Assembly: GCA_944385365.1 (NCBI GenBank)
Contig: CALWWW010000005.1
Location: forward strand, 1 to 64,000
Length of the DNA: 64,000 nt
Direction: 5' to 3'
Source: an uncultured Oscillospiraceae bacterium
GTDB taxonomy: Bacteria > Bacillota > Clostridia > Oscillospirales > Oscillospiraceae
Made by a program: the position numbers and the translations under genes. The notes below the pieces were generated by a model. That model did not search any database. It was not told where the DNA came from and saw only the letters and a list, made by a program, of their open reading frames with translations. Numbering within the stretch: the first letter of the stretch is position 1; each line of letters starts with the position of its first letter. Shown here piece after piece: positions 57,636 through 64,000 of the stretch.

Positions 57636-57844
57636 AAAAAGTTTTACTCGATTTTTTTCAAAAAATCGCAGGGGTCCAGGGGGCAGCGCCCCCGGTCGCC
57701 CCGCGCACGGGGCGAAACTTCCGCCCGCCGCAGCGGGCGAAATTTCCAATCGTCCAAAAGCGCCATCCGCAGATGGCGCAATTCCCGCGGCAATGCCGCA
57801 AGGCCGCCGGTCCCACCCCGTAGCGGGTGGTGGACGGCGGCCTT
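57636..57844 (+). repeat. Family 1 hairpin-array repeat, copy H
   Basis: AT hairpin, CCAGGGGGC/GCCCCCGG hairpin, two CGCA-loop stems (GCCCCG/CGGGGC, GCCCGC/GCGGGC), the constant GCGCCATC stem, GCGGC-AAT-GCCGC, and a terminal hairpin with AAGGCCGCCGG/ACGGCGGCCTT arms. It follows candidate small RNA c, the only copy not next to a protein-gene stop codon. Confidence 0.8.
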
Positions 57845-58001
57845 CTTGTGCGGCCGTGGCGTATCCTTCCTGCCGAACCGTGGACGCTCAGTGATTCCCC
57901 GGCTGTAGCCCTTTGCTGTGACAAGGGGAGGAACAGCCCTGATTTGTTCGTCATTATGTCCAAATATTCGACATTCCTATCACTTTGTCGGAAAAATTTC
58001 C

Positions 58002-58029
58002 TTGACTTATGGTTCCCAGGTGCTAAAAT
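58002..58029 (+). promoter_or_regulatory. Promoter of the fatty acid synthesis operon
   Basis: TTGACT (58002-58007) and TAAAAT (58024-58029) are 16 nt apart. Transcription would start near 58036, inside the palindromes listed next. Confidence 0.75.
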
Positions 58030-58037
58030 AAGAAAGA

Positions 58038-58059
58038 TTAAATATTTAAAAATTTTTAA
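58038..58059 (+). promoter_or_regulatory. Overlapping AT palindromes, candidate operator of the fab operon
   Basis: TTAAATATTTAA (58038-58049) and TTAAAAATTTTTAA (58046-58059) are two perfect palindromes sharing TTAA, directly after the predicted start site. Firmicute fatty acid operons are controlled by FapR- or FabT-type regulators at this position, but the sequence matches neither consensus as I know them. Confidence 0.45.
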
Positions 58060-58089
58060 CTATTGTCGAGAACAGACGGAGGAATTTCA

Positions 58090-58320
58090 ATGAAGTTCGA
58101 TCTGGTACGGGACGTGATCGTGGAGACGCTCAACTGCGACCTCAGCGACGTCACCGAGGAGGCCCGGCTGCGGGAGGATCTCCACGCCGACTCCCTGGCG
58201 GCGGTGGAGCTGTGCATGGCCCTGGAAGAGGCCACCGGCGTCACCATTGAGGATGAACGGCTGCCCCAAATGCTGACCGTCGGAGATATTCTGCAATACT
58301 TAAAGGAACATACGGAGTGA
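58090..58320 (+). CDS. acpP: Acyl carrier protein
   Basis: A 76-aa acidic four-helix carrier. D34-S35-L36 (HADSLAAVELCMALEE) carries the Ser for 4-phosphopantetheine. The family has the same length and helix II. The N-terminus (MKFDLVRDVIVETLNCDLSDV) fits helix I. GGAGG lies 7 nt before the ATG at 58090; first gene of the acc-fab operon. Confidence 0.93.
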   Translation: MKFDLVRDVIVETLNCDLSDVTEEARLREDLHADSLAAVELCMALEEATGVTIEDERLPQMLTVGDILQYLKEHTE

Positions 58321-58324
58321 AATT

Positions 58325-58771
58325 ATGGAGAAGCAAGATCTGTTTGAATTGATGGACCGGTTCGCCCGCAGCGGCTTGCAGCGCATGGCATTGCAGGACG
58401 GCGACTTTACCCTGGAGCTGGAAAAGCCCGCCCCCATTGTGGCCGCTCCTGCGGCTGCTCCTGTAGCCGCCGTTTCCGCGACGGCGGTTTCCGCCGCTGC
58501 CGCTGTGGTTGAGGCTCCCGCCGTGGACAACGCCCTCTATGTGAAGGCCCCCCTGGTGGGCACCTACTATGCCGCGTCCTCTCCCGACGCCGCCCCCTAT
58601 GTCCGGGTGGGCGACCGGGTGGAAAAGGGTCAGACCCTGTGCCTCATCGAAGCCATGAAAACCATGAATGAAATTCCCGCCCCCTGTGATCTCCTGGTGG
58701 AGGAGATTCTGGTGGACAACGGCGCTCTGGTGGCCTTCGACGCCCCCATCCTCCGGTACAGCCATGTTTAA
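58325..58771 (+). CDS. accB: Biotin carboxyl carrier protein of acetyl-CoA carboxylase
   Basis: A 148-aa BCCP: N-terminal helix, a mobile A-, P- and V-rich linker (about 36-66), and a C-terminal biotinyl domain with the acceptor K112 in EAMKTMNEI and the thumb APLVGTYYAASSPDAAPYV. Four nt after acpP; its last codons overlap accC by 8 nt. Confidence 0.95.
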   Translation: MEKQDLFELMDRFARSGLQRMALQDGDFTLELEKPAPIVAAPAAAPVAAVSATAVSAAAAVVEAPAVDNALYVKAPLVGTYYAASSPDAAPYVRVGDRVEKGQTLCLIEAMKTMNEIPAPCDLLVEEILVDNGALVAFDAPILRYSHV

Positions 58772-60146
58772 GAAAATCCTCATTGCCAACCGCGGCGAAA
58801 TCGCCGCGCGGATTCTGCGGGCCTGCCGGGAAATGGGCATCGAGGCCGTCACCGTCTACTCCACCGCCGACGCCGATTCCCTCCATGTGCTCTTTGCCGA
58901 GCAGTCCGTCTGCATTGGTCCCCCCCGGGCCGGTGACAGCTACCTCAATATGGATGCCATCCTGACGGTGGCCAAGGCCACGGGCTGCGACGCCATCCAT
59001 CCCGGCTACGGCTTCCTGTCGGAAAACGACGCCTTTGCCGACGCCTGCCGGGATGCCGGTATCGCCTTTATCGGCCCCAGCGGCGACGTCATCCGCAAGA
59101 TGGGCAACAAATCCGCCGCACGGGCGCTGATGCAGTCCGTGGGCGTGCCGGTGGTGCCCGGCTCCGACGGTCTGGTCCGGGACGAGGACGAGGCCGTCAA
59201 AGTCGGTGAGCGCATCGGCTACCCGGTGCTCATCAAAGCCGCCGCCGGCGGCGGCGGCCGCGGTATGCGCCGCGTCTATGAGCCGTCGGAAATGCGGGAC
59301 CTGTTCCGGGAGGCCATGGCCGAGTCCGTGGCCTGCTTCGGCAGCGACGAGATGTACATTGAAAAGCTGATTCTCAACCCCCGCCACATTGAATTTCAGA
59401 TTCTGGCCGACAAATACGGCAACGTCATCCAGCTGGGGGAGCGGGACTGCTCCGTCCAGCGGAAAAACCAGAAGCTCCTGGAGGAGACGCCGTCCCACGC
59501 CCTGACGCCGGACCTGCGCAAGCGCATGGGCGACGCCGCCGTGCGGGCCGCCAAGGCTGCCGGTTACGAGAATGCCGGTACCATTGAATTTGTGCTGGCC
59601 CCCAACAAGGAATTCTATTTCATTGAAATGAACACCCGCATTCAGGTGGAACACCCGGTCACGGAGATGGTCACCTCCATGGATTTGGTGCGGGAGCAGA
59701 TCCGCATTGCCGCCGGTCTCAAGCTGAGCCGTACCCAGGAGGAAGTGGAGCTGCGGGGCCACGCCATCGAATGCCGCATCAACGCCGAAAACCCGGCCAA
59801 GGAGTTCGCGCCCTGCCCCGGCAAGGCCGATTTCCTCTATTTCCCCGGCGGTCCCGGCGTCCGGATTGACACCTGCATGTATAACGGCTATGAGATTCCG
59901 CCGTTCTATGACTCCATGGTGGGTAAGATCATCGTCTGGGCTCCCACCCGGCTGGAGGCCATCCGGCGGATGCGCCGCTGCCTGGAGGAATTGACCATCG
60001 ACGGCGTCCAGACCAATGCCGAACTGATGCACCAGATTCTCTATCATCCCGTCTTTGTCCGCGGCAACTATACCACCGCCTTTCTGGAAGAGCATTTGCC
60101 GACCATGCTGGAGTGGATGGCCCGCATAGAGGAGAGTGAAGCATGA
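58764..60146 (+). CDS. accC: Acetyl-CoA carboxylase, biotin carboxylase subunit
   Basis: A 460-aa ATP-grasp enzyme carboxylating biotin on AccB. Motifs: MFKKILIANRGEIAARILRACREMG, HPGYGFLSEN, KAAAGGGGRGMR (ATP loop), ERDCSVQRKNQKLLEE, FIEMNTRIQVEHPVTE (metal ligands and catalytic Arg) and GHAIECRINAE. The ATG at 58764 overlaps the accB stop. Slightly longer than E. coli AccC at the C-terminus. Confidence 0.97.
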   Translation: MFKKILIANRGEIAARILRACREMGIEAVTVYSTADADSLHVLFAEQSVCIGPPRAGDSYLNMDAILTVAKATGCDAIHPGYGFLSENDAFADACRDAGIAFIGPSGDVIRKMGNKSAARALMQSVGVPVVPGSDGLVRDEDEAVKVGERIGYPVLIKAAAGGGGRGMRRVYEPSEMRDLFREAMAESVACFGSDEMYIEKLILNPRHIEFQILADKYGNVIQLGERDCSVQRKNQKLLEETPSHALTPDLRKRMGDAAVRAAKAAGYENAGTIEFVLAPNKEFYFIEMNTRIQVEHPVTEMVTSMDLVREQIRIAAGLKLSRTQEEVELRGHAIECRINAENPAKEFAPCPGKADFLYFPGGPGVRIDTCMYNGYEIPPFYDSMVGKIIVWAPTRLEAIRRMRRCLEELTIDGVQTNAELMHQILYHPVFVRGNYTTAFLEEHLPTMLEWMARIEESEA

Positions 60147-61006
60147 TCCCCGTATTCAACAAGCGCCGCAAGCACATGCTGGCCATGAAGGCCATGCGGG
60201 AGGGACAGATTCCGGCGGCCAGCCCCGTGGAGGTCACCTGCCCCAAGTGCCAGACCGCCACGGCCCGGCAGCAGCTGAGCCGCAACCAGTACGTCTGCCC
60301 CAACTGCGGCCACCATTTTCCCATCGGCGCGTATTTCCGTCTCAGCCTGATTCTCGATTCCGGCTCCTTCCGGGAACTGGACGAGAACCTGACCTCCGCC
60401 GACCCCATGGAGTTCCCCGGCTACAGTGAAAAGCTGGACCAGTGCCGCCAGAAAACGGGCCTGTCCGAAGCCGTGGTCACGGCCACGGGCCGCATTGAGG
60501 GCCGCAAGGTGGCCGTGGCGGTGCTGGACAGCCGGTTCCTCATGGGCAGCATGAGCGCCGCCGTGGGCGAAAAGGTCACGCGGCTCATTGAACATGCCAC
60601 CCGCAACCGTCTGCCCGTGGTGATTTTCTCCGCCAGCGGCGGCGCCCGGATGCAGGAGGGCATTCTGTCCCTCATGCAGATGGCCAAGACCAGCGCGGCG
60701 CTGGCCCGCCACAGCCAGAAGGGCGGCCTGTTTATCTCAGTTCTGACAGACCCCACCACCGGCGGCGTCACCGCCAGCTTTGCCAGCCTGGGCGACATCA
60801 CCCTGGCTGAGCCGGGGGCGCTGATCGGCTTTGCCGGTCCCCGCGTCATCGAACAGACCATCGGCCAGAAGCTCCCCGAGGGCTTCCAGAGGGCGGAATA
60901 TCTGGAGGAACACGGCTTTGTGGACCAGATCGTGCCCCGCAAGCAGATGCGCGCCGTCCTGGCCCAGCTGCTGACGCTCCATTACAGAGGAGGTGCCGCC
61001 CAATGA
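60143..61006 (+). CDS. accD: Acetyl-CoA carboxylase carboxyltransferase subunit beta
   Basis: A 287-aa subunit with an N-terminal zinc ribbon (C33-x-x-C36 and C52-x-x-C55) and the crotonase-like carboxyltransferase core (FSASGGARMQEGILSLMQMAKTSAAL and PTTGGVTASFASLGD). It forms the carboxyltransferase with AccA. Coupled to accC by ATGA and to accA by ATGA. Confidence 0.97.
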   Translation: MIPVFNKRRKHMLAMKAMREGQIPAASPVEVTCPKCQTATARQQLSRNQYVCPNCGHHFPIGAYFRLSLILDSGSFRELDENLTSADPMEFPGYSEKLDQCRQKTGLSEAVVTATGRIEGRKVAVAVLDSRFLMGSMSAAVGEKVTRLIEHATRNRLPVVIFSASGGARMQEGILSLMQMAKTSAALARHSQKGGLFISVLTDPTTGGVTASFASLGDITLAEPGALIGFAGPRVIEQTIGQKLPEGFQRAEYLEEHGFVDQIVPRKQMRAVLAQLLTLHYRGGAAQ

Positions 61007-61818
61007 GCAATCTGACCCCGGCCCAGCGGGTGACCATCGCCCGCCACGAGGGCCGTCCCGGCGTGGCCGACTACATCGAGCACCTGTTTACCGACTTTTT
61101 TGAGCAGAAAGGCGACCGCCAGTGTCGGGAGGACCCCAGCATTCTCGGCGGCATTGCCCTGTTCCACGGCAAGCCCGTCACCGTCATCGGCACCCGCAAG
61201 GGCAAGAATTTGCAGGAGAATCTCAAGTGCAATTTCGGTATGCCCGGCCCGGAAGGATACCGCAAGGCACTGCGGATTATGAAGCAGGCCGAGAAGTTCG
61301 GGCGGCCCATTCTCACCTTCATCGACACCCCCGGCGCGTACCCCGGCCTGGAGGCCGAGGCCAGAGGCCAGGGTGAGGCCATCGCCCGGAATCTCTTTGA
61401 AATGAGCCAGCTGTCGGTGCCCATTGTGGCCGTCATCACCGGCGAGGGCAACAGCGGCGGCGCGTTGGCCCTGGGCGTGGCCGACACGGTGCTGATGCTG
61501 GAAAACGCCGTCTATTCCATTCTGTCCCCGGAGGGCTTTGCCTCCATTCTCTGGAAGGATTCCAGCCGCAGCGGCGAGGCCTGCGACCTCATGAAGCTGA
61601 CGGCGGAGGACCTGCTGGAACAGAAGGTCATCGACGCCATCATCCCCGAGCCGGAGGGCGGCGCCCACATGGACGTGGAAGCCCAGATGGCCGCCGTGGA
61701 TCAGGCGCTGACGGCGGCGCTGAACAGCCTGCAAAAGATCAGCGATATCAGCATCGCCGGTCAGCGGTACAAGAAATTCAGAGCCATGGGAGGCAACGGA
61801 TATTATGATGGGAATTAA
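61003..61818 (+). CDS. accA: Acetyl-CoA carboxylase carboxyltransferase subunit alpha
   Basis: A 271-aa subunit binding carboxybiotin, with GNFGMPGPEGYRKALR-like block (CNFGMPGPEGYRKALRIMKQAEKF), FIDTPGAYPGLEAEARGQGEAIARNL and ITGEGNSGGALALGVAD. It is about 45 residues shorter at the N-terminus than E. coli AccA, as is common in Firmicutes. Coupled to accD; overlaps fabH by 14 nt. Confidence 0.97.
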   Translation: MSNLTPAQRVTIARHEGRPGVADYIEHLFTDFFEQKGDRQCREDPSILGGIALFHGKPVTVIGTRKGKNLQENLKCNFGMPGPEGYRKALRIMKQAEKFGRPILTFIDTPGAYPGLEAEARGQGEAIARNLFEMSQLSVPIVAVITGEGNSGGALALGVADTVLMLENAVYSILSPEGFASILWKDSSRSGEACDLMKLTAEDLLEQKVIDAIIPEPEGGAHMDVEAQMAAVDQALTAALNSLQKISDISIAGQRYKKFRAMGGNGYYDGN

Positions 61819-62761
61819 AATCATCGCCACCGGCAGTTATCTCCCCAGCAAGGTCGTCACCAACGACGATCTGAGTAAAATCGTCGACACCAGCGACGAG
61901 TGGATTGTCAAGCGCACCGGCATCCGGACCCGCCATTATCTGGGCGAAGGGGAGACCCACCAGACCATGGCCGAGGCGGCGGCCAGACAGGCGTTGGAGC
62001 GGGCCAACATCGACCGCAGCAAAATCGCGGCCTGTATCGTCACCACCCTGGGCGGCGACTACATCACCCCCACCTGTGCCTGTATGCTCCAGGCGGCGTT
62101 GGGGCTGGATGAAAACACCGCCTGTTTTGATATGAACTCCGCCTGTGCCGGTTTCCCCTACGGACTGAAGCTGGCCCAGGGACTGGTCACCAGGGAGCGT
62201 CCCTACGCCCTGGTGGTCTCCTGTGAAGCGCTGTCCCGCCTGACGGACTTCACCGACCGTAGCACCTGCGTCCTCTTTGGCGACGGCGCGGGCGCCGTGG
62301 TGGTGGAGGGCGGCGAGGACACACCGGACATCTGCGCCGTCCTGGGCTCCCGCAGCAACCAGCCGGTGCTGTATATCGACGGCTCCACCGCCGAAGGCCC
62401 GTCCTACATTCATATGGAGGGCCAGGCCGTCTTCAAGTTCGCCGTGGACATCATTCCCCGCTGCATCCAGTGGATTCTGGACCAGGCCGGGAAGACCGTG
62501 GAGGACCTGGACTGGCTGGTGATGCACCAGGCCAATGAGCGCATCATCGACCATGCGGTGAAAAAAATGCAGATGCCGCCGGAAAAGGCCTTTAAAAACA
62601 TTGCAAAGTACGGCAATATGTCGTCGGCTTGTATTCCCATTGCCCTCAATGACCTGTATGAAGCGGGCCAGCTGCACAGCGGTATGCGCGTCCTGTGCGT
62701 GGGCTTTGGCGGCGGTCTCACCTGGGGCGGCTGCCTGATCGAGATTGGAGGCATTTCGTAA
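61805..62761 (+). CDS. fabH: Beta-ketoacyl-ACP synthase III (FabH)
   Basis: A 318-aa condensing enzyme starting fatty acid synthesis from acyl-CoA and malonyl-ACP. Catalytic triad: C114 (NSACAGF), H241 (MHQANERI) and N271 (KYGNMSSA). N-terminal IKIIATGSYLPSKVVTNDDL and DEWIVKRTGIRTRH are family blocks. Start at 61805 (MM) is 11 nt after GGAGG and overlaps accA; the second ATG is equally possible. Confidence 0.96.
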   Translation: MMGIKIIATGSYLPSKVVTNDDLSKIVDTSDEWIVKRTGIRTRHYLGEGETHQTMAEAAARQALERANIDRSKIAACIVTTLGGDYITPTCACMLQAALGLDENTACFDMNSACAGFPYGLKLAQGLVTRERPYALVVSCEALSRLTDFTDRSTCVLFGDGAGAVVVEGGEDTPDICAVLGSRSNQPVLYIDGSTAEGPSYIHMEGQAVFKFAVDIIPRCIQWILDQAGKTVEDLDWLVMHQANERIIDHAVKKMQMPPEKAFKNIAKYGNMSSACIPIALNDLYEAGQLHSGMRVLCVGFGGGLTWGGCLIEIGGIS

Positions 62762-62764
62762 ACT

Positions 62765-63688
62765 ATGAAACTCAATGAGATTCTGGGAATTGAATTCCCC
62801 ATCATCCAGGGCGGCATGGCCAACATTGCCACCGCCGAATTCGCCGCCGCCTGCTCCAATGCCGGGGCCATGGGCCTGATTGGCTGCGGCGGTATGAACA
62901 CCGAGCAGCTGCGGGCCGAAATCCGCAAGTGCAAGTCCCTCACCGACAAGCCCTTCGGCGTCAACCTGATGCTGATGAACCCCTGCGCCGACGAGATGGC
63001 CGACATGGTCATCGAGGAGGGCGTCAAGTTCCTGACCACCGGCGCGGGCAACCCCACCAAGTACATGCCCAAGTGGAAAGCCGCCGGAATCAAGGTCTTC
63101 CCCGTGGTGGCTGCCGTGGCTCTGGCGAAAATGCTGGAGCGGGCGGGAGCCGACGGCGTCATTGCCGAGGGTACCGAGTCCGGCGGTCACGTCGGTGAGA
63201 CCACCACCATGGCCCTGGTGCCCCAGGTGGTGGACGCGGTCTCCATTCCCGTCGTCGCCGCCGGTGGTATTGCCGACGGCCGTCAGCTGGCCGCCGCCTA
63301 TGCGCTGGGCGCTTGCGGCGCTCAGGTGGGTACCTGTCTGCTGACCAGCGTTGAGTGCCCTGTGCACCAGAATTACAAGGAAGCCGTCCTCAAGGCCAAG
63401 GACCGGGATACCACCGTCACCGGCCGCAGCGTCGGCGCTCCCGTCCGCATCATCAAAAACAAGATGGCCAGAGAGTACGTCCAGCAGGAGTACGCCGGTG
63501 CCACCAAGGAGGAGCTGGAGCACTACACTCTGGGCAGCCTGCGCCGGGCCGTCTTCGACGGCGACGTGTCCACCGGCAGCGTCATGTGCGGTCAGGTGGC
63601 CGGTATGCTCCATGAGATCAAGCCCGTCCGTCAGATTCTCGAGGAACTGGTGGCCGGATGCGATGCCTGCATCAAGAATCTGGGGTAA
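62765..63688 (+). CDS. fabK: Enoyl-ACP reductase II (FabK)
   Basis: A 307-aa FMN-dependent TIM-barrel enoyl-ACP reductase, unrelated to FabI. Family features: FPIIQGGMANIATAEFAAACSNAGAMGLIG at the N-terminus, catalytic H142 in GTESGGHVGE, and VVAAGGIADGRQLAAAYALGACGAQVGT for FMN phosphate binding. Position inside the fab operon separates it from other nitronate-monooxygenase-like proteins. FabK-type reductases are intrinsically insensitive to triclosan. Confidence 0.94.
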   Translation: MKLNEILGIEFPIIQGGMANIATAEFAAACSNAGAMGLIGCGGMNTEQLRAEIRKCKSLTDKPFGVNLMLMNPCADEMADMVIEEGVKFLTTGAGNPTKYMPKWKAAGIKVFPVVAAVALAKMLERAGADGVIAEGTESGGHVGETTTMALVPQVVDAVSIPVVAAGGIADGRQLAAAYALGACGAQVGTCLLTSVECPVHQNYKEAVLKAKDRDTTVTGRSVGAPVRIIKNKMAREYVQQEYAGATKEELEHYTLGSLRRAVFDGDVSTGSVMCGQVAGMLHEIKPVRQILEELVAGCDACIKNLG

Positions 63689-63694
63689 GGGCCG

Positions 63695-64000
63695 ATGAAA
63701 CTTGCGTTTTTGTATGCCGGACAGGGCAGTCAGGCCCCCGGCATGGGTAAGGACCTGTACGAAGCCTATCCGGCGTTCCGGCAGGTCCTGGACAACGCCC
63801 CCGTGGACTTTGATCTGAAAGCAACCTGTTTCGAGGGCGAGCACCTCAACGAGACCAAATACACCCAGCCCTGCATGGTGGCCTTTGCCGCCGGTGTGAC
63901 GGCGGTTTTGAAAGAGAACGGCATCGAGCCGGAACTGGCCGCGGGCTTGAGCCTGGGCGAGTATTCGGCCCTGTGCGCCGCCGGTGTGTGGGATGCCCCC
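63695..64000 (+). CDS. fabD: Malonyl-CoA:ACP transacylase (FabD), partial
   Basis: The first 102 residues of FabD; the gene continues past the right edge. MKLAFLYAGQGSQAPGMGKDLYEAYPAFRQ and the nucleophile motif G84-L-S86-L-G-E (usually GHSLGE, so Leu for His here) identify it. It transfers malonyl groups to ACP. It starts 6 nt after fabK; fabG and fabF would be expected next but cannot be seen. Confidence 0.95.
   Translation, partial: MKLAFLYAGQGSQAPGMGKDLYEAYPAFRQVLDNAPVDFDLKATCFEGEHLNETKYTQPCMVAFAAGVTAVLKENGIEPELAAGLSLGEYSALCAAGVWDAP

Overview
The window looks like chromosome from a GC-rich, spore-forming gut Clostridia, most like an Oscillospiraceae (Flavonifractor/Oscillibacter/Lawsonibacter type). 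This is inferred from Gram-positive promoters and strong AGGAGG ribosome binding sites, a CIRCE-controlled hrcA-grpE-dnaK-dnaJ operon, the infC-rpmI-rplT order, an acc/fab cluster using FabK, a PPi-dependent phosphofructokinase and a cortex-hydrolase-like GH18-SLH protein. No tRNA, rRNA, CRISPR array, prophage, transposase gene or replication origin was seen. The last gene (fabD) runs off the right edge.

Layout. 0-5 kb: branched-chain amino acid ABC transporter livJ-H-M-G-F (minus), with a terminator-like hairpin in the livJ leader. 5.4-12.3 kb: an FmdE-domain protein, a DUF4317 protein, the ymdB-yhaO-yhaN operon and a ferritin-like protein. 12.4-18 kb: PepSY lipoprotein with an OmpR-type two-component system, a Xaa-Pro peptidase and a PAP2 phosphatase. 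18.1-23.1 kb: heat-shock operon. 23.5-31.1 kb: SsuABC/ThiXYZ-like transporter, zinc-dependent phospholipase-like protein, a small unknown gene, M23 peptidase, GH18-SLH hydrolase and Gfo/Idh oxidoreductase. 31.7-36.1 kb: infC-rpmI-rplT (minus) facing an ACT-domain protein, iron alcohol dehydrogenase and homoserine dehydrogenase. 36.6-42.3 kb: divergent aldolase and PPi-phosphofructokinase, YibE/F protein and alkaline phosphatase. 42.5-53.4 kb: a sialic acid/amino sugar cluster. 53.5-57 kb: YitT protein and a LacI-rbsD-rbsK operon. 57-57.6 kb: a gene-free stretch with three matched promoter-like sites and two small-RNA-like units. 58-64 kb: acpP-accBCDA-fabH-fabK-fabD.

The sialic acid cluster reads as a pathway: ABC import (binding protein and two permeases), NanA-type lyase, an AGE-family 2-epimerase plus a ROK-type kinase in place of the usual NanE/NanK pair, then NagA and NagB feeding fructose-6-phosphate to the glycolytic genes nearby. 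An RpiR regulator lies inside it, and near-palindromes of the form TGAAAATWAYTTTCA occur at both cluster promoters.

The most unusual content is intergenic. Three repeat families sit just after stop codons or between convergent genes: (1) eight copies of a 140-340 bp array of hairpins whose stems change but stay self-complementary while the loop stays CGCA; (2) short GTAGGG-bounded GC hairpins; (3) three copies of a 162-bp element with conserved GTGTCTGCGG, ATCCA-loop and CTCTTGCCAA blocks, a terminal stem that changes on both arms, and the same orientation relative to the upstream gene. One copy of (3) is inserted inside a copy of (1). Together with the 57-kb small-RNA-like array these are the best candidates for undescribed biology here.
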